This document shows, piece after piece, positions 1 through 8,145 of a DNA stretch of 64,000 nt. Under the pieces are notes generated by a model. The model made no database searches. It was not told the origin of the DNA and worked only from the letters and a program-made list of their open reading frames with translations. A program made the position numbers and the translations under genes. Source of the stretch: Blastopirellula retiformator (GTDB lineage: Bacteria > Planctomycetota > Planctomycetia > Pirellulales > Pirellulaceae); the NCBI RefSeq assembly GCF_007859755.1, contig NZ_SJPF01000002.1, positions 329,729 to 393,728 on the forward strand. The letters are read 5' to 3'. Position 1 is the first letter of the stretch, and each line of letters starts with the position of its first letter.

Positions 1-1
1 G

Positions 2-187
2 TTAGGCCAAGCCTCGCCGAAGTTGGTTTGCATCGACATCCAGCCGTACCAAACGACCCAAGCGCCAGAGCGGCAGGACATCTTGAACGTCGGCGGCTTT
101 AGTGACGCGGTGTTCAATGTTGTCGCTGGGTTCCTGCGCGACGACCAAGCGCGGATGGTGCGCGAGGTCGAAGCGATCGAGTTGTAA
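2..187 (+). CDS. rsr: TROVE/Ro60-like (Rsr) RNA-binding protein, 3' end only
   Basis: Only the last 61 codons lie in the window; the gene begins upstream and ends in TAA at 185-187. Reading from base 2 gives a peptide containing [17 protein letters not shown], followed by [16 protein letters not shown] and the ending [10 protein letters not shown] recognise this as the end of the vWA-like domain that follows the TROVE ring in bacterial Ro60/Rsr proteins, ring-shaped RNA chaperones that bind Y RNAs and misfolded RNA. The next gene, on the same strand, encodes an RtcB RNA ligase, a pairing known from bacterial RNA-repair loci. The TROVE ring is outside the window, so the call rests on the vWA tail plus this context. 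Confidence 0.75.
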   Translation, partial: LGQASPKLVCIDIQPYQTTQAPERQDILNVGGFSDAVFNVVAGFLRDDQARMVREVEAIEL

Positions 188-189
188 GT

Positions 190-226
190 CGAACGCCCCT
201 GGCGCGTGAAAGCGCCCAGGGGCGTT
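190..226 (+). terminator. Rho-independent terminator of the rsr-like gene
   Basis: A GC-rich hairpin starts a few bases after the stop codon. The arms CGCCCCTGGCGC and GCGCCCAGGGGCG pair with a single-base bulge around the loop GTGAAA and are followed by TTTTTT. This is a textbook intrinsic terminator and suggests that rtcB is not simply read through from rsr. Confidence 0.85.
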
Positions 227-243
227 TTTTGTGCGCGTTTGAA

Positions 244-397
244 ATAGTAGCCCGAAGCGCGAGCGAGGGAAATTCGGTCGCAAGCGTCTGACCATTGTCG
301 AATCTTAAGAGACGTAGCCCATCTTCATCGTCATTCTGGTTTAGACATTCGTCATTTCGCTAAACGCATTTCCCTCGCTCGCGCTTCGGGCTACTAT
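244..397. repeat. 30-bp perfect inverted repeat with 94-nt spacer
   Basis: Bases 244-273 and 368-397 are exact reverse complements (core TAGCCCGAAGCGCGAGCGAG), so transcription in either direction would give a long, very stable hairpin with a 94-nt loop. It fills the middle of the rsr-rtcB intergenic region. From memory, motifs like TAGCCCGAAGCG...GAGGGA recur between genes in Pirellulaceae, so it may be a dispersed palindromic element rather than a locus-specific RNA. No other copy is visible in this window. Confidence 0.8.
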
Positions 398-480
398 ATC
401 TTGCGGTTCCGAACCTTTGCCCCATACGGCCTGTCCCTACCTTCTTACAAGATTTCAATCGTAAAGTGCGATAGACTAGA

Positions 481-503
481 GATCGCCAATCGGAATGGCG
501 ATC
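481..503 (+). promoter_or_regulatory. Hairpin in the rtcB 5' leader
   Basis: GATCGCCA (481-488) and TGGCGATC (496-503) form a perfect 8-bp stem around the 7-nt loop ATCGGAA. The stem ends 26 nt before the rtcB ATG. No run of T follows, so it is probably not a terminator; it may be a leader structure or part of a small RNA. Function unknown. Confidence 0.4.
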
Positions 504-529
504 GTTTCTCCTGGGGATAGCGTAGAACA

Positions 530-1921
530 ATGAACGGACGGCAACTGCAAAAGCTCGGCGTACCGGATGAGTGTCACCGCGAGGCGATCACGGCGATTCA
601 GTTCGCCATTTCTTCGAAGGCGACCGACAGCAAGCGGATTAAAACGACGATCAAGCAGATCCTGGAAACGCCGGAAACGTATTTGGCGGACGAACACTTC
701 GGCCGGTTTGCCCAAGCGCTGATCGACGAACGTGAATTCGTCCGGCCAGCGCCGGTGAAGTACGAAACGTGGGGGCGTGACGGGATCGACCAGCAATCGC
801 ATTACCAAATGCAACAAGCGTGCGGCGTGCCGGTAGCGGTCGCGGGCGCGCTGATGCCGGATGCGCACGTTGGGTACGGTCTGCCGATCGGCGGGGTGCT
901 AGCGTGTGAGAACGCGGTCATTCCGTACGCGGTCGGCGTCGATATCGCTTGCCGCATGAAAATGTCGGTCTTGGATATTGCGCCTGACGCGATGGATAGC
1001 GAGTTCAACCGCGTCAAGGAAGCGCTGGAAGGCGGTACGCGGTTTGGCGTCGGCGGCGAATACAAGAATCCGATGTCGCACGACGTGATGGACGCCGACT
1101 GGACGATCACGCGAATCACGCGCGAGAAGAAGGACCGCGCGTGGAAGCAGCTGGGTACGTCGGGTTCGGGCAACCACTTTGCGGAGTTCGGTCAGTTGAC
1201 GCTAGCCGAGCGGGACGAAGAGCTGGGCCTGGACGCGGGTAAGTACGTAGCGCTGCTAAGCCATAGCGGAAGCCGTGGCGCGGGCGCGGCGGTTTGCTCA
1301 ACATACAGCTCGATCGCGCAGGCGGCGCTGCCAAAGCGGTACGAAGATCTCGGCCGGCTGGCCTGGCTTGACCTCGACTCGGAAGCGGGTCAGGAATACT
1401 GGGCGGCGATGAACCTGATGGGGGACTACGCGGCGGCGAACCACGACGTGATTCACCGTCAGGTGTCCAAGCTGTTGGGTTCGCACATCATCGCCGGGGT
1501 CGAGAACCACCACAACTTCGCCTGGAAGGAAACGCATGGCGGCAAGGAAGTGATCGTGCATCGCAAGGGAGCGACGCCGGCCGCCGAAGGTGAGTTGGGC
1601 GTGATCCCGGGCTCGATGGCTGACCCGGCGTTTGTGGTTCGCGGCAAGGGAAACCCTGGTTCGCTGGGCTCGGCGTCGCATGGCGCGGGCCGCCAAATGT
1701 CGCGTACCAAGGCGAAGGAAAAGTACAGCTGGAAAGCGGTCAAGAACGACCTGGAAAAGAAAGGCGTTCGCGTCCTTTCCGCCGGCGCTGACGAAGTGCC
1801 GGGCGCGTACAAAGATATTCGCCAGGTGATGAACGAGCAGGCCGACCTGGTCGACATCGTCGCCCGCTTCGATCCGCGGATCGTAAAAATGTGCGACGAC
1901 GGCAGCAAGGCCGAAGATTGA
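530..1921 (+). CDS. rtcB: RtcB-family RNA ligase
   Basis: A 463-aa RtcB-family protein. RtcB joins RNA 2',3'-cyclic phosphate or 3'-phosphate ends to 5'-OH ends using GTP and Mn2+, acting in tRNA/rRNA repair or RNA splicing. Visible hallmarks are the metal-site block GVDIACRMK with Cys141, the motifs GSGNHFAEFG and HSGSRGAG, HHNFAWKE, and SHGAGRQMSR, whose His384 matches the histidine that is guanylylated in the family. Length is typical. The ATG has only a weak upstream purine stretch (GGGGAT about 13 nt away). The same-strand TROVE/Ro60 gene just upstream suggests joint action on damaged or misfolded RNA. Confidence 0.93.
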   Translation: MNGRQLQKLGVPDECHREAITAIQFAISSKATDSKRIKTTIKQILETPETYLADEHFGRFAQALIDEREFVRPAPVKYETWGRDGIDQQSHYQMQQACGVPVAVAGALMPDAHVGYGLPIGGVLACENAVIPYAVGVDIACRMKMSVLDIAPDAMDSEFNRVKEALEGGTRFGVGGEYKNPMSHDVMDADWTITRITREKKDRAWKQLGTSGSGNHFAEFGQLTLAERDEELGLDAGKYVALLSHSGSRGAGAAVCSTYSSIAQAALPKRYEDLGRLAWLDLDSEAGQEYWAAMNLMGDYAAANHDVIHRQVSKLLGSHIIAGVENHHNFAWKETHGGKEVIVHRKGATPAAEGELGVIPGSMADPAFVVRGKGNPGSLGSASHGAGRQMSRTKAKEKYSWKAVKNDLEKKGVRVLSAGADEVPGAYKDIRQVMNEQADLVDIVARFDPRIVKMCDDGSKAED

Positions 1922-1925
1922 GAAA

Positions 1926-1960
1926 AAATCGCCGAGAGTCCGTCTGGCTCTCGGCGATTT
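1926..1960. terminator. Bidirectional terminator between rtcB and the ThuA-like gene
   Basis: AAATCGCCGAGAG (1926-1938) and CTCTCGGCGATTT (1948-1960) pair perfectly over 13 bp around a 9-nt loop, with A and T runs outside the stem. It lies between two convergent stop codons (1921 and 1961), so it can serve both genes. Confidence 0.85.
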
Positions 1961-2980
1961 CTATTGCTGGGAGTGATCCGGCAGGATCGGCGCTTCCCAG
2001 CCCTTCAGCTGGAGCGGCTGCACCCCTTTGCGGTGTCCGCCAAAGCTAAACGTCACCGGCTGGTAGGGACCGACAAAGTCGATTGCTAGCTTGGGCGTGA
2101 TCTGATCTTCCAGGCCTAGCGTCCAGTAGGTCGCGTTGATCAGCATGCGGCGAAAGTCGTCGTCGAGTAGATCCTCGGACGCGCCATTGGTAGTTGTGAA
2201 AACGCGGCCGACTGCGCCATCTTTCCCTTCGTAGGTGCGAACCCAAACGCCGGGGCATGGTTTCTTGCCTTCGGCCGGGGCCGAGTCAGGCGTCATCGCG
2301 CTCAGCGGTTGGGCGTTGGCCAAGACGACGCTATCGGGCATCGGTTCGGCCCAGTATCCGCCTGACTGCGCCCACGGCTTCTCGACGCCGCGGAGGATGG
2401 GGTGATTTTGTTGCTGCGGCAGGATGTCGAGCCGCGTGCTCATCTTGTGGTTCGTGCCATAGTGACCGGCCCACGTTTCGCCCAAGACCTGTCGACCGAA
2501 CCCCTTCTCGTACTCTGCTCCCTTGTAGTTGGCGTCAAAGCGGGCGAACTTCGACTTGCCGGGGATCTTGAAAGCGTGAGTCGCAGTCCGCATTCCAATC
2601 ACGGGACCGCCTCGCTCGAGATAGTCGACGATCGGTTGCATTTGCGCTTCGGGGAAATTCTGAAAGCGGAGGAAGACGACCATCAGGTCGGCGTCGTCGA
2701 GCGCCTCGGTTCCAGGCATGTAGCTGGAACCGGGCGTGATCTCACCGCTGTTGGGATCGACCGAAAACAGGACCGTGCATTTAAAGCCGTGCCGCTTGGC
2801 CAAAATGCGGGCCAACGCCGGCAAGGCTTCTTCCGAGCGGTACTCGTGATCGCCGGCCAGAAACACGATATGCTTTCCATGTCCGACGCCGGCATCCCCC
2901 TCGTAAACCAGCGACTCGGCGTGAGCGGCCAGCGGGAAGGGGACGCACAACGCGATCAGCAGCAACACGATTCGACGCAT
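1961..2980 (-). CDS. Exported ThuA-like domain protein
   Basis: A 339-aa protein with a clear signal peptide (MRRIVLLLIALCVPFPLAAHA) and a ThuA-like fold, a class I glutamine-amidotransferase relative common in planctomycetes. The first strand reads KHIVFLAGDHEYRSEEALP, and later blocks include DADLMVVFLRF, GGPVIGMRTATHAF and RMLINATYWTLGL. Family members are linked to sugar or polysaccharide use, but the exact reaction is not established and I see no Cys-His-Glu amidotransferase triad. It ends 1 nt beyond the shared terminator and starts 55 nt downstream of the giant dehydrogenase gene on the same strand, so the two are probably co-transcribed. Confidence 0.85.
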   Translation of the reverse strand: MRRIVLLLIALCVPFPLAAHAESLVYEGDAGVGHGKHIVFLAGDHEYRSEEALPALARILAKRHGFKCTVLFSVDPNSGEITPGSSYMPGTEALDDADLMVVFLRFQNFPEAQMQPIVDYLERGGPVIGMRTATHAFKIPGKSKFARFDANYKGAEYEKGFGRQVLGETWAGHYGTNHKMSTRLDILPQQQNHPILRGVEKPWAQSGGYWAEPMPDSVVLANAQPLSAMTPDSAPAEGKKPCPGVWVRTYEGKDGAVGRVFTTTNGASEDLLDDDFRRMLINATYWTLGLEDQITPKLAIDFVGPYQPVTFSFGGHRKGVQPLQLKGWEAPILPDHSQQ

Positions 2981-3035
2981 GACAGGTTTTTCCCTAAGGC
3001 GAAGTTGGTGAGAGATCTCGCGATGAGCAACGCGA

Positions 3036-6000
3036 CTATTTATCGTAGATCTTGTGCTTCTCGTCTCCCGCGGCCAGTACGAACGCGGCCAGGTCGTAAA
3101 TCTCCTCTTCGGTCAACCAGTTTGTCAAGCCGTTCGGCATGATGGTGGTGTTGGTCTTGGCGACGTCGTCGATGTCATCTTGCGGGATGATCGTCGGCTT
3201 GTCGGGATTCAGCGGATCGGTCAGCAGGTGAAGTTCGTCATCGGTCTCTTTGACGACCATACCGGAGATCGCCTTCCCGTCGATCGTCAGGACCGATTGC
3301 ATCCGATACTGCATGTCAATCTGCCGGGCCGGATCGAGGATCGACTCCAAGACATGCGCCGCCGTTTGACGTCGCGGATCAAGCTTCGATAGGTCCGGAC
3401 CGAAGTTGCCCCCCTTGCCGTTCAGCTGATGGCACTGGGCACAACCCAGGCGACCGAAGTAGACCTGGCCGACGGCGAAGTTTCGCTTTTCGCTGGTCAC
3501 CTTGTCGGCGGTCAGATCATTGATGGTCCATTCTTTGACGAACTTCGGCGTCCAGCCGTCGCCGGTCGACTCGCTGGCGATCGCCTGGGTTCCATCTTCC
3601 AGCGGGTACTTCTCGATCAGGTCATTGGCGAACCAGAAAGTGGCGTCGCCTCGGTCGATGGCCCGGATCTTGGCGACCTGCTGCGGCGTGATCGGCTTGG
3701 CTCGGTTCGTCCAGTTGTTGCGGACGAAGGTAAGCACGGCGGCCAATTCCTCGTCGTTGAGCAACTGACGGAAGCCGGTCATTGGCGGCAGCGGCGGCGA
3801 GCTATATCGCTTCCCCTTCACTTCAATCGTCCCATGCATGCCGTCGAGCGCCATGCTGATCAAACGATCTTCGGAGCCGGTCGCCCAGATGCTGCCATCG
3901 AGCGGCGGATAAAGGTTTGGCATCCCCTGGCCGTGCGGTTGGTGACACGTGGCGCAGTGGCTTTCTCGCATGTAGACTTCCTTGCCGAGGGCGAGGATGT
4001 TCGGATCAACTTTGACCGGGATGCTGTTCCGTAAGTCGCGAAGCGTCTTGGCGTACTTATCCTGGTCGGTCATCATGCTGCGAGCCAACGCTTCGCCCAG
4101 GTTCAATTGCTGGGTGTAGCGATCGGCCTGACGTTCAACCGGCGTCGCCTGATCGGCTTGCTCAATCAATTTGGCGAGAATCTTCGCGCTTGATTCGGGC
4201 GTCAGCATCTCAATCACTCGCTTCGACGGCATGGCGGCCAGCGCCTCCAAACCAGCGGCGACGTTCGCCTCTCCCAGGCTCACCGTCGCAAAGTCGGCGA
4301 TCCTTTCCGCTTCGTGTCCTGGCCAGGCCGAAATCGTGTCGATTGCGGCGAGACGCAGATCGGTTTGACCGGCAGGACGAAGGTACGAAGTCGGGATCGG
4401 CTGCTTCTTGATGCCGGGGCCTTCCCACGAAACCCGCAAGCCATCGCCCCCACCATTATCGAAGTAAGTGACGACCAACTCGTGCGGACCGGCGGTCAGG
4501 CTGACCTTGCCGCTCTTTTCGGTCATGCCATGCAGGCCATCATGATTGACCAGCAAGGCGCTATCGAGATAGATCCGCGACCCATCGTCGGAGGCGATCG
4601 AAAAAGTGTAATCGCCCGCCGACGGAACATCGATCGACGTCGTCATTCGCGTGGCGAACTGATTTTGACGCCCCTTAGGGACATACTTCGCGAAGTTCTC
4701 CATCCGGCCGACCATGGTCGGCTTGACCGCGTCGAGCGTCTCGTTGGCGACGTTCTGCGCTGGGTGGGGTTCGTAGTATTCAAAGGCAACCGCCGGTCCA
4801 TCGTGGGCGGCGTTCGCTCCCATTGGCTGCAGATGGCTTGGCAGCTCATACATTAGCGGTCGAATCAACGCGTAGAGGGGAGCGGCTTGCGGCGACTTTT
4901 TAACACGCTTGGCGGCGGTTAGAAAATCGGCCAGTCCGTCGCGCGACTCAATGGCGTCGTCCCACGCGTCCTCCATCTTGCCGGTTTGGATCCAGGCCTG
5001 ATAGGCGGCCGTGCGGACCTTCGAGGTCGCGGCCGCGTCAGCCAGTTCTGCCAGCAGCTCTTCTGCGCCGGCCAGCTTTTCGGGCGAGGCGCTGGCCAGC
5101 AGGTTGGTCAGGTCGTTCAGGCTGGCCAGCTTCTGCTGTTCGGCCTTGCCGACCCAGAAGATCAGTTCAGCGATCGACGATCGGCCTGACGCTTGAGCCA
5201 GGGCGGCGATCGCCTCCATCCGTACTTCAGCCGGTACGCCCCTGCGGCTGAGAATTGCCTGGTAAACTTTTGGGGTCCTGTCGAGCTTGAGCAACAGGTT
5301 GGTGCTCGCCTTTTTCAAGGCGTAGGAGGTCGCTGCAGGCGAGAGCGATTTGCCGGAGGCGATCGCCTCGGTGATCATCGCGTCGACATCAATCTGACCG
5401 CGGGCGTAAGCCAAGACGGCGTCAATTTCGGAATCGGTCGGCTGCGATGCGGCAAGGAAGATCACTTCGGCCGCTTCAGCGCCCTCAAAGTTGACGGCCG
5501 ACTTGATCGCTTCGGCGCGGACCAGCGGCTGCGGATCTTGTGCGGCGGCAAATAGCAACTCGGCCCAGTTATCGACCGATCCGGCCCAATGACCAAGCGA
5601 ACGAATCGCGGCGGCCCGAACTCGCGGCTCTTCGGCGCCGAAGACGCGAGCGACGAGATCGCGATTAGGCAGGCGATGTTCTTCGTGCACCCAGATGCAT
5701 TCGAGCATCGCTTGGGCGTCATCCGGGTTGCCGACGTCTTTGTCAGCGACAAACTTGGCGATCGCGTCGGCGACTTCTTCCGAGTCGCGTCCGCTCAGTT
5801 CGATCCGAGCCCGATAGCGGGTGGCGTTTTCTTTGGCGTAGAACGCCGCCAGCACTTCGGCGATCGGCTTGTCCTTCAGCTTGACCGGTTGGACCAGGGG
5901 TCGCCCCTTGGCGGTGACCCGGAAGATACGACCATGCTGATGATCGCGATTGGGGTCTCGCATATTGTGTTGCATGTGACCGATCAACGCGTTGGCCCAG

Positions 6001-7955
6001 TCGGCGACGTACAGGGCGCCGTCGGAACCAATTTCGACGTCGGAGGGACGGAAATTGGGGTCGGACGAGACGAGGATCGGTTCGATTTCTTCAGCGCGAA
6101 TGTCCGCGCCGTCGTATTTCACTTCATGCTGCAACACGCCGAGGAAACCAATGCAGTTACAGATCAGAAAATTGTTCTGCATTTCCTCGGGGAAGTGGCT
6201 GCTGTTGAGGATGCCGGTGGCGGCGACGGGGCGAACCCGCTTCTTGAACCACTGCTTGTTCCCCTGCCCTTTGCCGATGTTGACGTACGAACCGGTGCCG
6301 CTGGTGCCGTCATTGGCGAACTGGTAGCCCCAGGTATCGAAAACGTCGCCATGTGGATTCGGGCCGATCGGATAGTGGAATTCCATCTCGTAGGTCCGCG
6401 GATTGAAGCGGTGGACGCCGGTGGTGGTTGAGTGATAGGTTTGCGTCGGCGTTTCCATGGCGGCGACGTTAAAGACGCCGCGCGACCAATAGATCCAGCC
6501 ATCGGGACCAAGCGCCATTGCGTTGGCCGAGTGGTGCGAGTCGGCGCTGGAGAGACCTTGCAGGATGCGAATCTTGACGTCGGCCTTGTCGTCGCCGTCG
6601 GTATCTTTCAGGAACCAGAGCTCCGGCAGCGCGGCGACGATCATGCCTCCGCCCCAGAATTCAAAGCCAGTGACGCTGTTCAAGCCGTCGGCGAACACGA
6701 CGCAGCGATCGGCGACGCCATCGCCATCGTCGTCGGGAAGGCAGACGATCCGATCATGACGCGGTTCGACCGGATTCCAGTGGGGATAGCTCGGCCAGAC
6801 CGACGCAAACATCCGTCCATTGGGATCGACCGCCAATTGCACTGGGTTGATCAGTTCTGGGAACATTTCTTCCGAGGCGAAGACGTTCGCTTCCAGCCCT
6901 TTGGCCAGTTGCAATTTTTCCAGGCCGGCTTCGGCGGTGCGATACGAAAAGCTGCCGTCCTCTTGATCGCCGGTGCGGTTCGGTTTGACGACCAACTCTT
7001 CGGGCAGATTGGTATCTTTGACGACCACTTCTTCGCCTTGCGCGGCGCCCCAGACCACTTTGTCGCGGTTGGCGGTCATGACGTCAAAGATTTCCATTTC
7101 TCGCAGCATCACGTCGGCGTTCGATTGACCGAACCAGGCGAGCTTCGAGCGTCCGCCAAAGACGTTGTAGCCGTCGACCACCCGATAGCGGCTGAACCAG
7201 TAGTAGTTCTTTTCCAGCACCGCTTCGCGCAGCTTGGCGATCAGGTCGGAGTCAGCCGGGGCCGGTTTGCCGAACAGGTCTTTGACAATCACCTCGGCGA
7301 TCGCCTTGTTGCCATGATCGAGCAAGTGAATGCCGTTCATCGTCAGCGGCTTGTCGGCGGCGGCGTACATCGCTTGGGTCGGCGTGAAGAGATCAATAAA
7401 CGTGACCGCTTGGGCGGCGCAAACCTGCTGCATCGCTTCGGTGTAGGCCTTGAGATTGACGTTGTTGGCCGAACCGTCCGGCAGATGGCGGTTGTATAGA
7501 TTTTCGTGGGCGATCGGCGAGAAGAAGACAAGCTGCGGGGCGCTCTCGCCGTTGTACTTCTGGCTCCGCATTCCATCGATCGTTTCTTCCAAGTCCTTCT
7601 TGAACTTGGCTAGGTTGCCCGGGCCATGCAGCGCCTCGTTGTAACCAAAGAAGGCGAAGACGACGTCGGTCTGGTTCTTGCCGAGCCACTGGTCGGCGCT
7701 GCCGAAGTTGTCTTCGCGCGGGCGGACCTTCAGTTCGTCGCCGGGGAAAGCGAGATTCCGGAAGGTGAGATCAAGTTCCGGATGCAGGGCGTGGACATAG
7801 GTTTCCAACCACCCGTGATGCTGCATTCGATCGGCGGTGGTGTTGCCGATGATGGAGACATGGTCTCCCTGGTTCAGAGTCAGCGACTGGGCGTTGGCAT
7901 CGGCGACGACCAGCAGCGTCAGGCACGCCAACAGAGAAAGGAAGGCGGTTCGCAT
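3036..7955 (-). CDS. Exported SGNH-dehydrogenase-HEAT-PA14-dihaem cytochrome c fusion
   Basis: A 1639-aa planctomycete-type giant protein with a signal peptide (cleavage near ANA, residue 22). Domains in order: SGNH/GDSL-like hydrolase at about 28-230 (IGNTTAD, FFGYNEAL and MNGIHLLDHG blocks); a beta-propeller of the putative membrane-bound dehydrogenase family at about 350-685; HEAT-like repeats at about 700-1040; a PA14 carbohydrate-binding-like domain at about 1060-1188 (DYTFSIASDDGSRIYLD); a cytochrome c domain with C1334-x-x-C1337-H1338; and a C-terminal planctomycete haem-binding domain with C1505-x-x-C1508-H1509. It probably oxidises or deacetylates a carbohydrate outside the cytoplasm and passes electrons to its own haems. 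The substrate is unknown. The SGNH Ser is not obvious (GNT where GDS is expected), so that domain may be altered. Confidence 0.88.
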   Translation of the reverse strand: MRTAFLSLLACLTLLVVADANAQSLTLNQGDHVSIIGNTTADRMQHHGWLETYVHALHPELDLTFRNLAFPGDELKVRPREDNFGSADQWLGKNQTDVVFAFFGYNEALHGPGNLAKFKKDLEETIDGMRSQKYNGESAPQLVFFSPIAHENLYNRHLPDGSANNVNLKAYTEAMQQVCAAQAVTFIDLFTPTQAMYAAADKPLTMNGIHLLDHGNKAIAEVIVKDLFGKPAPADSDLIAKLREAVLEKNYYWFSRYRVVDGYNVFGGRSKLAWFGQSNADVMLREMEIFDVMTANRDKVVWGAAQGEEVVVKDTNLPEELVVKPNRTGDQEDGSFSYRTAEAGLEKLQLAKGLEANVFASEEMFPELINPVQLAVDPNGRMFASVWPSYPHWNPVEPRHDRIVCLPDDDGDGVADRCVVFADGLNSVTGFEFWGGGMIVAALPELWFLKDTDGDDKADVKIRILQGLSSADSHHSANAMALGPDGWIYWSRGVFNVAAMETPTQTYHSTTTGVHRFNPRTYEMEFHYPIGPNPHGDVFDTWGYQFANDGTSGTGSYVNIGKGQGNKQWFKKRVRPVAATGILNSSHFPEEMQNNFLICNCIGFLGVLQHEVKYDGADIRAEEIEPILVSSDPNFRPSDVEIGSDGALYVADWANALIGHMQHNMRDPNRDHQHGRIFRVTAKGRPLVQPVKLKDKPIAEVLAAFYAKENATRYRARIELSGRDSEEVADAIAKFVADKDVGNPDDAQAMLECIWVHEEHRLPNRDLVARVFGAEEPRVRAAAIRSLGHWAGSVDNWAELLFAAAQDPQPLVRAEAIKSAVNFEGAEAAEVIFLAASQPTDSEIDAVLAYARGQIDVDAMITEAIASGKSLSPAATSYALKKASTNLLLKLDRTPKVYQAILSRRGVPAEVRMEAIAALAQASGRSSIAELIFWVGKAEQQKLASLNDLTNLLASASPEKLAGAEELLAELADAAATSKVRTAAYQAWIQTGKMEDAWDDAIESRDGLADFLTAAKRVKKSPQAAPLYALIRPLMYELPSHLQPMGANAAHDGPAVAFEYYEPHPAQNVANETLDAVKPTMVGRMENFAKYVPKGRQNQFATRMTTSIDVPSAGDYTFSIASDDGSRIYLDSALLVNHDGLHGMTEKSGKVSLTAGPHELVVTYFDNGGGDGLRVSWEGPGIKKQPIPTSYLRPAGQTDLRLAAIDTISAWPGHEAERIADFATVSLGEANVAAGLEALAAMPSKRVIEMLTPESSAKILAKLIEQADQATPVERQADRYTQQLNLGEALARSMMTDQDKYAKTLRDLRNSIPVKVDPNILALGKEVYMRESHCATCHQPHGQGMPNLYPPLDGSIWATGSEDRLISMALDGMHGTIEVKGKRYSSPPLPPMTGFRQLLNDEELAAVLTFVRNNWTNRAKPITPQQVAKIRAIDRGDATFWFANDLIEKYPLEDGTQAIASESTGDGWTPKFVKEWTINDLTADKVTSEKRNFAVGQVYFGRLGCAQCHQLNGKGGNFGPDLSKLDPRRQTAAHVLESILDPARQIDMQYRMQSVLTIDGKAISGMVVKETDDELHLLTDPLNPDKPTIIPQDDIDDVAKTNTTIMPNGLTNWLTEEEIYDLAAFVLAAGDEKHKIYDK

Positions 7956-8145
7956 ACGGTTTGTTTCTCAAGTCGAGGCGGGAAGCGAAGCGGACGTAGT
8001 CCGCTGAGGTGTGACAGCGCGGTGATTTTGCAAATCTTAAACTCAATCCTGCGCGATTTCCAGACTTGAGCAAGATTCTGGGAGGCGTTGCAAACCATTG
8101 CACAGTCAGTTGTCCGCTGTTGATCGCAACTCGGCTCGTATGTGC

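Noticed and set aside
244-397. Y RNA call for the intergenic hairpin
   Set aside because: I could not find a Ro-binding helix or a tRNA-like module; the perfect arms look more like a dispersed palindrome. Kept only as a hypothesis in the findings.
6432-7499. 355-aa open frame on the plus strand
   Set aside because: It lies wholly antisense to the giant dehydrogenase-fusion gene, has no ribosome site and no recognisable domain; high GC content produces long shadow frames.
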